Counted from the stretch's first letter, positions 12,601 through 25,840 are shown. The stretch is 64,000 nt of DNA from Malus domestica (GCF_042453785.1 NC_091666.1:25812501-25876500), one strand, 5' to 3'. Program-made: numbers and translations. The notes: a model not told the origin generated them from the sequence alone.

Positions 12601-13652
12601 AGCCTTTTTTTTTTTGCTTTATTTATTTTTTTCTATGAATTCATATATAATTGTGGGTAGGTGACTTTTTCTTATTTTTATCAAATTGTAATAATAGTCT
12701 GCAAATTTTGTTATTACTTATTTTCAATATAATGCTCCACATAATTACTTTTCTTTCGTGATAAAGTTAATGGTGTATGTGTGTTAGATCAATTTGTCTT
12801 TGTATTTGCCTATCTAGCATCAAACTATATCTTCTTCGTAAATTGAAGTGGTTTAAACTATCGTATTGTCTAAAAAATTATTTTGAGTAGTCTCATTTAT
12901 GCTCGAGTATCGTTAAATTAGCACCCTATAAGAAAACAAAGTTTTCCCATCATTGACTAGCTGAAAAAGAAAAAGAAAAAGCAAACTAAAGAAACCCTTG
13001 TTGATGCTTAAATTTTTTGTCTTAATTTAATTATTATGTTTCCCAATTACAATGGGTATTTGTTCAAAACAAATAAAATGGTCGACAAATAAATATAGAC
13101 TTATCACAATGTACTACAAAAAGTGACTCATCCCTACAAAATAATAATGGAAATCATATAGCTAACGTATACACATATCCCTGATACAAACAAAGTTAAG
13201 CTTGTCATTTGTTTGTTTTTGTTGGGTTGGAGGGTGGGCAAGTTGGTAGCTCCCACAGCAATCAAAACAGTTTCATGCACACTCATCATCCTCATGTTGG
13301 CATAACGCCACATAATTGAAAGGGAAAAACTCGATGGTGGTGTGTTGTTTTTGTTATCATCTTAGCATTTCCCTCCTACACCCCAAGTCTAAAGATAAAA
13401 GATTCCAGCGGAATGTAGTACTGAAAATTAGGGTTTTGTTTTGGCGTTGGCAGGCCATCTAGCGGTGGTTCAATGAACCCGGTGCGCACTCTAGGTCCCG
13501 CTGTCGCCGCCGGAAACTACACGAAGTTGTGGATATACCTAGTGGCTCCTACCCTTGGAGCTCTCGCCGGGGCGGCCACCTACACAGCTGTGAAGCTCCG
13601 GGAAGATGAAGTGGATGCACCTGTGCGCGAGGCCAGGAGCTTCCGTCGCTAG
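9670..13652 (+). CDS. NIP5;1: NIP5;1-like boric acid channel (aquaporin family)
   Basis: Four exons join in frame: 9670-9885, 11737-12156, 12270-12331 and 13454-13652, giving 298 aa (Arabidopsis NIP5;1 is of similar length). The protein is a plasma-membrane channel of the nodulin-26-like group that imports boric acid and possibly other metalloids. Both pore loops are visible: HLNPS at about 130-132 and SMNPVR at about 241-244. The NPS/NPV pair is the signature of NIP5;1, whereas NIP6;1 has NPA/NPV. The N-terminus contains a TPGTPLP proline motif and the C-terminus ends in RSFRR, as in the family. The start is the first ATG of the long frame and sits after two AUG-stop elements. Introns of 1,851, 113 and 1,122 bp separate the exons; intron 3 begins next to a CT repeat. 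No break is seen. Confidence 0.93.
12535..12592 (+). repeat. SINE-like fragment in NIP intron 3
   Basis: Shares the block ccgtcggtggctaatctaac with a repeat at 18103-18180. The preceding ggatttaaactc resembles a decayed tRNA-type B box. Probably an old tRNA-derived SINE fragment. Confidence 0.4.
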
Positions 13653-14689
13653 AGCTATAAAAGGGCACGAATACGTAGGACAATAATCTCTTGTCATGCA
13701 GTTTTTCGTGTTATGTTATTTAGTTATTAATCTAGATTATTGATAAGATGAAAATCTTATTAATTTTCTTTATTATAAAAGGGAATAACAATATGATAAC
13801 ATAGCATACGAAAACGATTGCAAAACATATTACCTTAAGTATGCTTAGTCCCTTGCATGGTTTATACGATATGATATGACGTGATTAGATATCTTAAGAC
13901 AAGTTTGATAAGAATAAAGGGAAGGGCGGGAGATATATGTAAGATGTGATGGAAAGTCTTGCCCCCTGGCCCATTTGGCTTTTCACTATAAAGAAGTGTG
14001 TGATATCATCTCTCACAAGGTCATTGTCCGATCGGATGGTCCTGCGAGAAGACTTCGGATGGGATCTGTTTGTTTAATTTGTGTTATGTAGTTCTTTTGT
14101 TTTCTTTTCTTTTCTGCGTTCGGAAAGTGACTTTATGTAAAAACTGCATGCAGTATGATGCATGGTTTGATAAATAAATAAAGTTTGTGTGATAAAATGG
14201 ACTTTGATTTGATCTGCTGCATAGTTTAATTTGGTACATGCATGGCTGGATCTGCCGACCATATCAATTATACTAAATTACGTTACGTGGAGAGGAGGTT
14301 TGACGGTATATGCACCCTAGTATGAGAGAGATGCAGGTAATAACGTTACCAGATGAGGAATGTTAATATTACAAGTGTATATAATCATAATTAATTTTTA
14401 GCAGAGAATTCCATAATGATTTGACTTAATATTATTCTAATTAAAGTTCAAGAGGCAAGTGCCCCTTGACCACATTGGTGAAAAAGTGTTTTGCGCTTGC
14501 ATGAATTGCGTAAGTTCAAATCCAAACGATGACTAATCTAACATGTAACTTATTAACGCAATCACTCAAATAAAAATAAAAAATAAAAAAAGTTCGACAA
14601 GTCTTGTGTTGTTTGTCCAAGGGTGATCGTGGTTGACCGGTTAGTGAAGGTGTTAAGGGTGATGGTGTTGGTACGGTGGAGTTGTTAGT
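13653..14689. other. 3' flank of the NIP gene and spacer
   Basis: Contains the presumed 3' UTR with several AATAAA-like signals near 14175. A further diverged SINE-like stretch around 14462-14560 includes gactaatctaacatg. No gene is supported. Confidence 0.4.
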
Positions 14690-14862
14690 AGAGGTGATAA
14701 ATCAATTTATTAAGTTGTTCATAGGTATCCATTAAGACTTATTTAATTTAATTTTATACTATTAGCATCACTACCAATCTCACATCTATTATATAATGAT
14801 ATCAAATTAAACGAATCTTAAGCGATACTCATTAACAACCCAATGATTAATTTGCCACCTCT
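14690..14862. mobile_element. MITE with about 40-bp inverted ends
   Basis: The left end (agaggtgataaatcaattta) is the near reverse complement of the right end, which closes with aattaatttgccacctct. The core contains tgatatcaaattaaacg. A related half-element lies at 49034-49175, so this is a dispersed family. Confidence 0.7.
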
Positions 14863-15429
14863 AGTTACTAGTGATAAAGTGATAGGATGGGGGTGGTAGT
14901 GGTCTTATGACATGGTGGTGTTTGTGGTCGATCATATGATTGTTTTCTATTTTATTTTTTCAAAAGATTGTTGCTATTTTTTTTTATCATAGTCTTTAAA
15001 ATTTAGAAATAACAATTATTTTTTCAATAATGCTATTATTATTACGTTTGTGTACTACAATTGTATACCATATCAGATTGTATCTGATGTGGACAGCTAC
15101 ATCATTTAAATTAATCAAAATTTAACTTCAATTAGAAACTATTAATAAACCAATAATTAAGAAAAAACCGGTTAATTAAATTATATATTAATATGTTATC
15201 CAAAGTTTTCATTGCCATATACAACTTAGTTCCTCAATAATGCACTACAAATCTTATCCATGGTAACCAAATCAAGAGATTTTTTTTTCACTTTCAGATT
15301 AAGCTTTTTATCACTTTCAAATTAGGCTTTTTGATCACTTTAAGTCAAATTAGGCTTTTTTATCACTTTCAGATTAAGTAACAAACTTAATTAAAGTAAG
15401 TCTACTTGCCATAGAAAGCATTTTCCTAA

Positions 15430-17160
15430 TACAAGGAGACAACTTTATCTAAACTTTATCCACCACATATTGATAAGTTGCACTATTAACCCTTTTATGC
15501 AATAAAGGAACTCCAAGATATGTCCCAAGCGAGATAGCCACATTTGAGCGGCATATCTTGCTGATTTTACGAGCCACTCTTCTCCTAGTATTCAAAGAAA
15601 CAAAAAACTTTGACTTATCAAAATTTATTAATTCACCAGAAAAAGCACAGAACTTAGCAATGCACGACTTGACAATCTTTGCTGGTGAAATAGTACCTTT
15701 AGTAAAAACAAGAAGATAATCTGCAAAAAATAGGTGGGAAATACCAAGACCTCTTCTTAAGACTTCTGGCAGGTTTCCATTTTTATTATTAACTTCATGG
15801 GTAATCAAATGACTTAGCTTCTTCATACAAATAACAAAAAGGTAAGGAGAAAGAGGATGTCCCTGTCTTATATCACAACCTGGTTGAAACGCATCAGTAA
15901 GTTCACCATTAACAATAGCTCTGAAATTGACATAATTTATACAACTTAAGATGATCTAGAGTAAACTTCCATTAATACCAATTTCAAAAAGAATATAAGC
16001 AACAAAACCCCACGATAATGTGTTATAAGCATTAGATAAATCAAATTTTCAAGCCAAGAAGCCATTTTTTCCTCTAGCAAGCTTAAATTTATGTAAAACT
16101 TCCTGAGCTAAAGCACCAGAAACAAAATTAAATTAATTTGGGCTAATAATTTTCTCCATTATAGGCTGCAACTTGCAAACCAGAAGTTTGGCAACTACTT
16201 TATACATTGTATGTAGTACATAAACTGGTGGGCCTAATTAGAGTCATAAAAATTGGATTAGGAACTTTAGGTAATAAAGTGCTAAGCGTTTCATTTATAC
16301 CAAGAGGAATTTTGCTATGCTAAAAAAAATATTGAACATAAGTGATGACGCCGTTAGCACTACGATCTCTAAACTTTAACAACTTGAGCATTAAGATCTC
16401 TAACTTCTTCCTCCAACAACGGGGGTGGAAAAACAAAAACTTAGGCATTACGATCTCTAACTTCTATCAGTGAACAAATCTTTGAAATAATTAACCACCA
16501 CAGCTTTCAGATCCTGTTGACCCTCCTTCCAAACACCAGAACCATCTTCAAGTCCTTCCAACCTGTTTTTCCTCCTTCTAATAAGAGTAAACATATGAAA
16601 GAATTTGGTGTTTCTATGCCGTCTTTAAGCTTAGAAACTCTGAATTTTTATTTTTTTACAAAAACATGCTTCCTGATCATTTAAGATTAATAATCTTGGA
16701 ATAACTTATCTTCTAAATCAATGAGAAAGCTTCACATTCAAAGCTTTTTGGATACCTTGGATTTGATAAAAAAAAATAAAGTTCTTATGAAAAAAAATTC
16801 CCAAAGATCTCCTAATTCCACTTTTGAAGAACCCCTCTTTAAACGCATTGAGTTTGAAAGCAATATCATGGTTATTGGTATACCAATTAGGATGCACATG
16901 TTCTTCGAAACTCTCATGTTGCAGCAACATGGCCTCAAATCCAAAAGGTTTGAGAGTAGCTCAAGAAACTTTGTTTAATAACAAACTGATTAATAAAGAA
17001 TTGTGATCAGAGCTAAGCTTGGGTAAATGCTTCACGAAAGTATCAGGAAAAACAACTCTCCAAGAAGGATTACAAATAGCCTTGTCAATACGCTGCTTAA
17101 TAACCTCACTGAAATACCTCTTGTGACCTAAGTGTACTTACTGCCCATAAAACCCATATC
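15430..17160 (-). pseudogene. Decayed LINE (non-LTR retrotransposon), ORF2 remnant
   Basis: Read on the minus strand, the sequence gives the end of an endonuclease domain (QRIDKAICNPSW, then LPKLSSDHNS at about 17000-17110). A linker (MLLQHESFEEH, 16930) follows, and then reverse transcriptase with SHLFFADYLLVF and YLGVPLLHKR near 15470-15760. The active-site ADD box reads ADY and in-frame stops occur, for example just after the endonuclease. The order endonuclease then reverse transcriptase fits plant L1-type LINEs. The 3' end stops near 15430 without a clear poly-A tail. A pyrimidine-rich leader with tandem cagcctc units extends to about 17745 and may be its 5' region. It is an inactive copy. 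Confidence 0.75.
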
Positions 17161-18102
17161 AATCATACCAACATTATCAAACCAGCAAAAAAAGTCCAGC
17201 CTCCAGCCTCCAGCCTCCATCATATATGGAAGGAATGAAGATTCCAGCCTCCATCAAGGAAGGAAGCCAGTGGAAGTCCTACCAACAATACTGCCAACAA
17301 AGGCAGATCGTGAGAATGAGGTGGTGCGAACACTCGAGTCGGTGCGAACACCATAACTCTACACACCTTCGCAATGAACCGCAACAGAAGGCGGTCAAAA
17401 GTAGTTGCAGGCCGGGATTGAAAAGAAATTGATGAAGGATAGAGCCAAATTATGTTGATCAAACAGAATATGGATAGGTAACAGAGAGGAAAGAAGATAG
17501 GATGGTGGATCTGAGGACAAAAACTAGTTGGATCAACGATTTGTAGGGTGAAAGGACCTTGCTGTTGAGGAAGGAGAGCAGGGGAGAAAACATATGAGGA
17601 AAGAAGGTAGAGAAGGGAAAAGAAAACATAAAGAAGAAGAGAAAGGCTGCCACCAACCCTGACCATAGCTAGGGCCGACGGCCGGAACGCAAGACCTGAA
17701 ACTAATGACCGTCACACACAGTGAGACCAACTCTCAAAGAGAGAGAAGTAAATACCTTTTAGACATCAACATTGCCATTAACCAAATCAATTGTAGAACA
17801 AACAAAATTCTCTACGCCAACCCATCTAACATTCTCTATACTAAGGTATACTAAGGTGTATTCAATTGAGAATTTGGGTAATTTTAATGGATTTATAAAT
17901 TTATAGAGTTTAATTGATTTGTAGAGATTCCATGAAATTTTTTTATTCAATTCATTTGAAATCTCAGGGGAGATAAGATATTTGTGAATGCTTAAGTTGC
18001 ACTACAAAACCCCTCTAATTCCCACAAATTCCTCAACTTTTAAAAACTATTCAAAATAAATTCTTAATTGAATACACCTGGATTGCAAGTGGTCATTTAC
18101 CA
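17161..18102. other. Possible LINE 5' leader and spacer
   Basis: Contains tandem cagcctc units (17199-17219) and a long minus-strand open frame (17220-17666) that is rich in Leu, Ser and Phe and has no recognisable domain. Because it adjoins the LINE ORF2 in the same orientation it may be the 5' part of that element. No independent gene is supported. Confidence 0.35.
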
Positions 18103-18180
18103 CAGTGATGGAAATGTGTTAAGCCCCCATGACAGGGTGGGTTCAAACCCCGTCGGTGGCTAATCTAACATAATCTATCA
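18103..18180 (+). repeat. SINE-like tRNA-derived repeat
   Basis: Contains gggttcaaacccc, which resembles the B box of an RNA polymerase III promoter, followed by gtcggtggctaatctaac and an A-rich, AAT-rich tail. Similar blocks occur at 12535-12592 and more weakly at 14462. Confidence 0.45.
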
Positions 18181-18208
18181 TTTGATAAAAAAAAAATAAT
18201 AATAATAA

Positions 18209-18404
18209 TAAAAACCTCGGGGCTATTTAAATTTTTTTCTTTAAAAAAAATAGAACAATTGGTAACAAGCTACGATTATCCACCATTTCCGTTTGATAAA
18301 AATAAAAAAATTAAAAAAAAACCTCGAGGCTATTTAATTTTTTTTTCTTTAAAAAAAAGGAGACAATTAGTGGTAAGTCACGGTTATCCACTATTTTCGA
18401 GGGT
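18209..18404. repeat. Two-unit tandem repeat (about 90-108 bp)
   Basis: Units at about 18209-18316 and 18317-18404 share cctcgRggctatttaa, a poly-T and poly-A block, and ggttatccac near their ends. It lies about 440 bp upstream of the phosphodiesterase gene start. Confidence 0.6.
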
Positions 18405-18843
18405 CAAAAAGACTCATAGAGGCATTTCAGCTTCCCTTTCTACACCAAGAGTGGGTTTTGAATCCGAGTCCTCCAATTTTTAGTTAGAACGAAGGCTCAC
18501 AATCCACCATTTACTACTAAACCACTTTAATTTGCGGTTTGGTGGGTCCATTTTTCTGTGCTTAATATTGTAATTGGGACACTTCTTGTACCTTTGAACA
18601 AAAAAGAACCACCAATTAATGGGCCGAGTGTAAACTTCAAACCTGAGATCCAGTTCCGTTATCCATGTCCAGTGTGGGTAAGGGCGTCACCGCGTTAAAA
18701 TAAGAAAAACAAATTTTGGAGGGAAATGAACAGCGGAAGACAAACGATTCTTCAATCCTCTTCGTCCTCTCCAAACTCCAATCCACTCCAGCGACTCTGA
18801 TTTTTTCCAATTTTCCAGATTTATTTCCATTGATATTCTTGCC

Positions 18844-21800
18844 ATGGCAGATTTGTCATCCGATTACGGAGGAGAAGTGAAACGGTGCCCTATTCACCGC
18901 AAGCGACCGAGACCGCCGAGAAGCGAAGCGAGTACGGCGGTTTCGGTCCACGTGAAGCAGCTCGACGTCCCTCTCACGTGTCCGGAAACCGGTTCTCCGG
19001 TCGATTCAATTTGTCTCCAACCGGATCGCCCTTACACGATCGGGCGGAGCAATCGTGGTTGTCATTTCGTCTTCGCCGATCGCCGTGTGGGTAAGAAACA
19101 TTGCCAGATTATTTATAATTCTTTTGATCGGAAACTGTATGTTATTGACGGCGCATTGATTTCGGTTCCTCAATTTAGGAATCGATTGGAATTGGAAGAG
19201 TGTTGTAATGTTAGGGTTTCTTTGAATGGGGTTTTTGTGAATGGGATTAGGGTTAGGGAAGGCGTGGCGGTGGAGTTGTCGGATGGAGACCGGGTCTCAC
19301 TCGGTTGCTCAACTGAGAATTGTTGTAATCCGATTCGGATTGGATTTGTTGTTAATAAGATTGTTTGTGAGGACCAAATTGTACAGAGTTTTGATAACCC
19401 CCAAGGACCCGTTAAACCTTTATGTGTATCATGTCCATGGGGACGTAAGAGGGTTTTTGCTTCCCGGGCTGAGGGTTCTCCGTCTTCAATCGTTGGAAGA
19501 GCAAACTTTCTCTTAAGTGAGTGCAGGCACATTTTGCTTAGCAATGACCCTATATCGTATATTCGAAAATGTTGTAGATATTCTTTTGAGAATGGATTTA
19601 TACGAAGTAATGATATAGGAGAATCTCCAGGTCTCGATACTGATAGGCTTCCGCTTAACGGGGAAAAATCATTGTTGTGTCAAACCTCACACATAGATTG
19701 CGATGTGAAAAATAAAATGCAGTTCACTTCAGTCATGCATCAGTGTGAAAATGTAGTGGCTTCAGAACCAAATGGTGTCATCTTACATAAACAAGACAAT
19801 GCTCAAGTTCCCTCTGAGACTGCTGTTGCTGATGGGAATCTTGAGACTTCATCTTTCAATTTTACGGGTAGGGAAGACCCTCCTAATTGTGATGGTATTG
19901 TCAAGAACAAAACCCGGTGCAGAAATGTTGCTTCACAACCTGGCAAGAACTTTTACTTGAATCGCCTTTCTTTTATGGGCCACAACTCTTCAACTTCAAG
20001 TCAAGATTCCGTTATTTCCTTGCCCGAGCTTCTTTATCCTGTGCAAAGTATTTCACAGATGTTTATTGCAACATTTACAAGTGACATTTTGTGGTAGGTT
20101 AACCATATGTTTTTTCATACTTTGTTGTTGGCATGCCTACCTATGAATTGTTTATGCATCGCCCTAGTAGTTTCTCATTCCATTTGGCTTCTCCTTTTTA
20201 TTATATTATATATTTCACTCATATGTTTCACCTCAAGTACTCTTTTCAATCCTAACTGTCTAATGGTGGTGTATGGGTAGGTTTTTGTCATCCTGTGAGA
20301 TTCCTAGCCATCTGCCAGTTACAGTTGCTTGTCATAATACTGAAAGATGTTGGAGTTCAAGCCCTAATAAAAGAACATCTTCACCTTATCCAGATTTTCC
20401 GAAGTTAGTTTTAGTGTGAGTAATTTGTCATATATCTCGTTCGTTAATGGGGCACTTATATTGTGCACAAGACCTTTATTTTTATTTAACAATAATCATT
20501 TTTATGGTTTTCATAATAATAGGTATCCCCCGTTTCCCGAGGCCATAGCTTTTGGTAATGACCGCAAGAGACATGGAATTGCTTGCCATCATCCAAAATT
20601 GTTGGTCCTGAAAAGAGATGATAGTATTCGTGTCATCATTACCTCTGCAAATTTAGTGTCAACACAGGTGCTTGTGCAGTTTGAAGTCCTGTTATTTATA
20701 TTCTATTATTTTGATGTTAATTACATTTCCTATTTGCAAAAGGTCACTTCTAATTTATTTAAGAACTTTGGGAATAATGTAATTGCAACTTGGAATGCAT
20801 GTATGCTTTGATTTTTATTAATAAAGAAATGTCTGGAAAATTTTATGGAATGTGCAAATTTTTGTTTCTCAATTATAAGAAAGCCTATCGATGATGGATA
20901 AATGCAAACTCTTATGTTTATTAATTGAACATTCTGTCACAATTTCTGCCATGTCATTTTCAGCACAGATTACTAATTGCTTCTTATAACTTAGCAGTGG
21001 AATGCAGTGACCAATACTGTCTGGTGGCAAGATTTCCCTTGTAGAAGCGCACCTGATTATACTTCCCTTTTTACTCAATTCCACGATGGGGAAACGAATC
21101 AAGACTCAAAAACAGATTTTGCTTCTCAGCTGGCTGGATTTATGGCAATGCTACTGACTGATGTACCTAGTCAGGCCCAGTGGATTGTTGACTTGACAAA
21201 ATATGATTTTGGAGGTGCAACTGGACATTTAGTTGCTTCTGTTCCTGGAGTTCATTCTTATAAAACTCCCTTTATGTTGGATTCCAGGCACTTCGGGCTT
21301 GTAAGTGCTTTCATTTGTGATGTGTGCAGTCCAACATCATCTATACATATGTTATTATTATTATTATTATTTTTTGAATAGGAAAGCTGATCTCCAAATG
21401 TCAACACCACCTTGACATTTTCTTATCCAGAACTATAGACATTTGTCTTTTTATTGAATTATTCTCTTTGAATGTGACCCAGAAACTCAGTTGATCCATG
21501 GCATTAGGTAGTAATATGTTTCAGTGTTTTTCTTGTAAGTCAAACTTAATGAGTTTTTCATAATTTATTTTACCGTATGGGCAGGGAATTCATTAAATGC
21601 CCACTTTTCAAACATACAAAAAAGTCCTAAATAGGATTTAGCTCAATTTTGGTGGTTGCATTTTATCAGTATCAATAGGGAAGACTTCAGATGTTTTTTT
21701 TTTCAGTGGCTGCTTGGTCAAACTACGTTTCTAATTCTGTTACTAATTTTTATGTCAGGCTGATCATGGTGCGTCATCTGGTGCAAAATTCCTTGGATCT

Positions 21801-24232
21801 GTTGAAGCATCTGTAGTTGGTCTAAGCTACCTCTTTCGCAATGCAAAAGACTCAAATGGTGCAAAGCTTAAGAAATTGGCTTCATTTCTGAGGAAATCAT
21901 GTGAACATGCAAAAGCTTTATCAATTGTTTTAACAAGAAACACAAATGTTCCTGCAGATGCAAATGCAGTGAATATTGTTGTTCCTGACTCCAATGAGGG
22001 AGGTAAATTCACATTGCTTTTAAAAAAACAGTCACTTATAAATTTATTTTTATGTACTTTTGGTATCAGGTGTTGTTTGCATAATATAATTATAAAATTG
22101 TATGAATGGGGATTGTTTCTCTTTTATTGCATGCAGGATGATTGTTCTATTTGTCTATCGTGAATCCTCTAAATGTGTGAATGTGGTTAAGTTGTGACCC
22201 TTGATGCTGTTGGTTACCTAAGTAGAGTAACTTCTTTGTTTGTTGTAGCAGACTCTGTTCAACTTGGCTTCTTGCCTAGAAATGTTGCAAAATGGGTCTC
22301 TCCACTGTGGGATATTGGACTCTTCAGCTTCTCTGGTTATATCTGTCCTAAAGAAGCTCTTACAGCAGCTTTAGGAGGAGGAAACAGCAAGAAAGTGCAA
22401 CTGATACTGCATGTGTCACAGGTATTCTATTCTGCATTATTGATATGCTTTGTGGAGTCATGAACTGGAGCTTACTCTAAATGCTAGCACGAAGACTTCG
22501 ATTTGGAATGTGCATTTATGATAAACATAATGCTGCTTTTTGCAGGGACCCAAGTTTGAGGATATATCAAATATCATGGAATCTCAACATATTTTTGCAT
22601 TATGCTCTCTGATTGGTGCCGTTCAAAGGTGTACAGGCCTCTGGCGACTGCAGGAGGTAATAGCTCCGATATTCTTAGTTGTCAAATTTCAGTTTATACT
22701 TCCATGATTAAATGTTTATATGCAACTGATGCTGTTCAGTGCTTCCTAGTTTATGTTGTTGTTGCAGTATCTTATGCAGTATTTTCTCTTTATCAGGTTT
22801 TAGGTCAGTATAATTGGCCCGAATCACTTGACTCTGATTTTGTTTATGGTGAGTGTATCTTATCTTATCTTGAACAATCTTAATCTATTTTAGAATTTGG
22901 AATATATATATCATTAACGAAAAGAGAAACTCCAAAGACACGTTCTGATTATTCAGTTGGATTTTTTTTAAGGCGCATCCTCAATTGGGTCAATCAATGC
23001 CAAATTTTTAGCTGCATTTTCAGTAGCTGCAGGAAAGAAATCATTGGAATTCGAGTCTGAAGAGTCCGATCCAGAGGTAATTAGACACTCTGTCCTTTTA
23101 TAGAAATTCTTGAAGAGTTTATGTCATGTTTATTCATTTACCTCTGGAGTTCTCTATACTCTTAACAGTGGGGCTGTTGGAGTGCTAGTCAAGAATCAAA
23201 AAGTCCATCCATTAAAATTGTTTTTCCTACCATAAAAAGAGTGAAGAATGCATGCAATGGAATCTTTCCTTCAAAACGCATTCTTTGCTTCTCTGAGGTA
23301 TGTGATCTTTCAGCTTCTTGCAATATCGGTTTTATCTTATATTTCCGGATTATTATCTGCATTGGTTTAGCACTATTTGTATTCAAGTTTAAAAAGTTAT
23401 TGTGAATCCGTAACTGATGGTTAGGAATTTTTTCTTTTTCAGTGATAGGGTTTAGCCCTTACATCTTACTATTTGTTGACAATGTACAATTTTTTTATTT
23501 CCTTAGAAAACATGGCAAAGGCTGAGGACTATAGACATACTTCATGATGCAATTCCTCACCCCTACGATAGAGTAGGACATCCAATGCACAGCAAGGTAT
23601 GAATTTATCGCAAGAGGCATCTGGCATCTTGTCTTACACTTACACTGCCATATGGATAATATTGTAGCATCTTATCTGCATTACATTTCTAATATATGCA
23701 GGTGGCACGGAGACGCTTCCACTCAAAGACAGACGGATCTTCATTTGGTTGGGTATATTGTGGTTCCCATAATTTCAGTGCAGCGGCCTGGGGACGACCA
23801 ATCAATGGTCCATTTGGTTTAAACATGAACGGACTAGGGAAAGCCAACTCTACTTTGGGTCAGATGCTTCATATTTGCAACTATGAACTTGGGATCATTT
23901 TCACCTTTCCCCCAACAGACACAGATGGTAGCGCCAACAAAAATAGCGCAAAATTGGATAATATTGTTTTGCCATTCATTGTGCCTGCTCCAAAATACAG
24001 GCGAGGAGACAGGCCAGCAACAGGGAAGGCTATGAGGGAGGCATTAGCCGAACTTACTGAACAAGAGAGACAAAAACTTTTAGAAGCAGCTACAATCGAG
24101 GAAATTATGGAAGAGACTCCAGACGAAGATGAAGTAGTTGAGGCGGATGATTATGTTGCAGAAGAGAAGGAAGAGGAGAAGGCTTACGCCAAGATACTTT
24201 GGAGCCAAGTAGACTCATCCGAGAGCAGTTGA
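18844..24232 (+). CDS. TDP1B: FHA-domain tyrosyl-DNA phosphodiesterase (TDP1-beta type)
   Basis: Twelve exons join in frame: 18844-20093, 20281-20415, 20523-20667, 20998-21300, 21759-22002, 22249-22421, 22546-22656, 22797-22848, 22973-23076, 23169-23297, 23507-23596 and 23702-24232, giving 1,088 aa. The Arabidopsis homologue (At5g07400) is about the same length. An N-terminal FHA domain (about 60-155: YTIGRSNRG, KKHCQI, FVNGIRV) should bind a phosphothreonine partner. The catalytic half has two HxK motifs of the phospholipase D superfamily: HHPKLLVL (His484, Lys486) and PMHSKVARR (His910, Lys912). These are followed by ITSANL and GSHNFSAAAWG. Enzymes of this family hydrolyse 3' tyrosyl-DNA links left by stalled topoisomerase I, in the nucleus. 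The tail is very acidic. The usual FHA SxxH serine appears to be Gly83. All junctions keep frame. Confidence 0.92.
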
Positions 24233-24953
24233 ATCTCCATTTGGAGTGAAATGCAATCACCCGGAGCAGAAAGAGTTAAGCACCGCAGCTGCTTATTTAT
24301 GCAAGATAGAAATCTTGCCGTGCATATATCATTAAGACATGCACTGTCCCATCTTCCTGCTTAAACCGTTGATCTCACTGACAAGGCGAGAAGTAGATTT
24401 GGTGCGTCATGTCTTTGGAGGAAATAAAAACCGAAACTCGCCAACTCGGTATCCTCCAAATTGGTAACGACATCTATCCTCTAGCATTTTTTACCTTGAT
24501 CAATTTGCTGGTGGCCTGCTAGTAACTTTAGTTTCATGTCTTTCGTGTTTCAGGCCCTGGAAAGTCAGCTGGATTATAAAAGCAGCAGGGCTGCATTTTT
24601 TAGGGCTCAAAATTGATATGTAACAGAAATATATGTACAAACCAAACTTTTATATGATGGAAGGGAAGTTTGGCAAACTTAATCCCATGACATTTCCAAT
24701 TCAACCCTTACCCAACTCAACAAAATCTGCATTCTTTGAGGGATGAAATTGGTATTTAGCAGGTCCTAGTGTATGAAATACAAGAACCAACCTTCGTAAC
24801 ATGCTGGAAAGGAGAGTTGGGCAAGTGTTTGTCCTTATAGACTGACCTCAACACATGCCCAATTGAAACGAGAGATTTATGGTTGTGATTGTAACACCGT
24901 CACGTAAGTGGTGGATATCAACTTGTATTCTAATGTATTTTGTTAACTAAAGA
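24233..24953. other. 3' flank of the phosphodiesterase gene
   Basis: Presumed 3' UTR followed by spacer; aataaa occurs at about 24423. No other gene is seen. Confidence 0.45.
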
Positions 24954-25098
24954 AGTGTGGTATCCACACATCTTTTTTTGTTTCTCACACCCTTATAATT
25001 TCCGGCCGTCGGATTGGATGAATTGAAGAAGATTAATGGACAGAAATCAACAAGGGGTGTGCGAGAAGTAAAAAATAGTGTGTATGGATAGTACACCC
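24954..25098. mobile_element. MITE with about 40-bp inverted ends
   Basis: The left end (gtgtggtatccacacatctt, then ttgtttctcacaccc) pairs with the right end (ggtgtgcgagaagtaaaaaa, then gtgtgtatggatagtacacc). The centre holds ccggccgtcggattggatga. Compact, non-coding, foldback structure. Confidence 0.65.
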
Positions 25099-25207
25099 CT
25101 AACTAAATACTATACCCTAAAACATAAAGCTCATCATCTACCCATATATGGACATGTGGATAGTACTCCATGACGGTTTCATAGTCAAACAAACGAATCC
25201 AGATTGG

Positions 25208-25408
25208 CGGATCCTTTTGTGGGGATACTGGAGATTCGTGAATCGTGTTCGTTTATCGTATATCATGCGATCAAAAATTATTTTAAATATTTTTAATTAA
25301 AATTAAACATAAACAGTACTTGACAAAAACTGAGCTCACGATATATGATGAACGAACATGATTCACAGATTCCTAGAATCCTCAACAAAAGAATCCGAAG
25401 AGGATCCT
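25208..25408. mobile_element. MITE, ggatcc-ended family, copy 1
   Basis: Opens with cggatccttttgtggggata and closes with the near reverse complement ending gaatccgaagaggatcct. Inner arms continue the pairing (tcgtttatcgtatatcatgc versus acgatatatgatgaacgaac), so nearly the whole element folds on itself. Confidence 0.7.
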
Positions 25409-25840
25409 GTTGGCAAACAGACAGTTAATCTTGCATTTTAAAATTAAAAATGCTACATAATAGTGCACGATTGACTTAAAATAACCTTTCTCCGGTATGT
25501 ATCTGCCAGTCAGCCGCCCGAATCTGTGAGAAAGAAAGATAAAAAACCGAAGTTGTTTTCTTTAATCCGGACAAAAGAAAGAGTTGTAGGAGGAGGAGAA
25601 AAAGCAACAGTAGCAACGTGCACAAAGAGCAAAGGTTGACGTGTCGGCCCATTGTACTCATACCTTTCGTCCACCCCTCTCCTTCCTTTCCTTTCCTTGC
25701 CGTCTTTCTCTCATCAAGGTTTAAACTTGAAACCTAATTACTTTTCTACTTTTTTGCAAAAAAATGGGAAGCAAGCGAAAAAATGGTACTTTGGGGACTT
25801 GTCAAACGTGGTTCTGTTCTGTCCTCACCCAAGTTCCTGA

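Noticed and set aside
17220-17666. 149-codon minus-strand open frame
   Set aside because: Low-complexity Leu/Ser/Phe text in a pyrimidine-rich stretch beside the LINE; no recognisable domain.
18103-18180. tRNA gene suggested by gggttcaaacccc
   Set aside because: No cloverleaf could be formed around it and the block is repeated elsewhere, so it is a SINE-like fragment.
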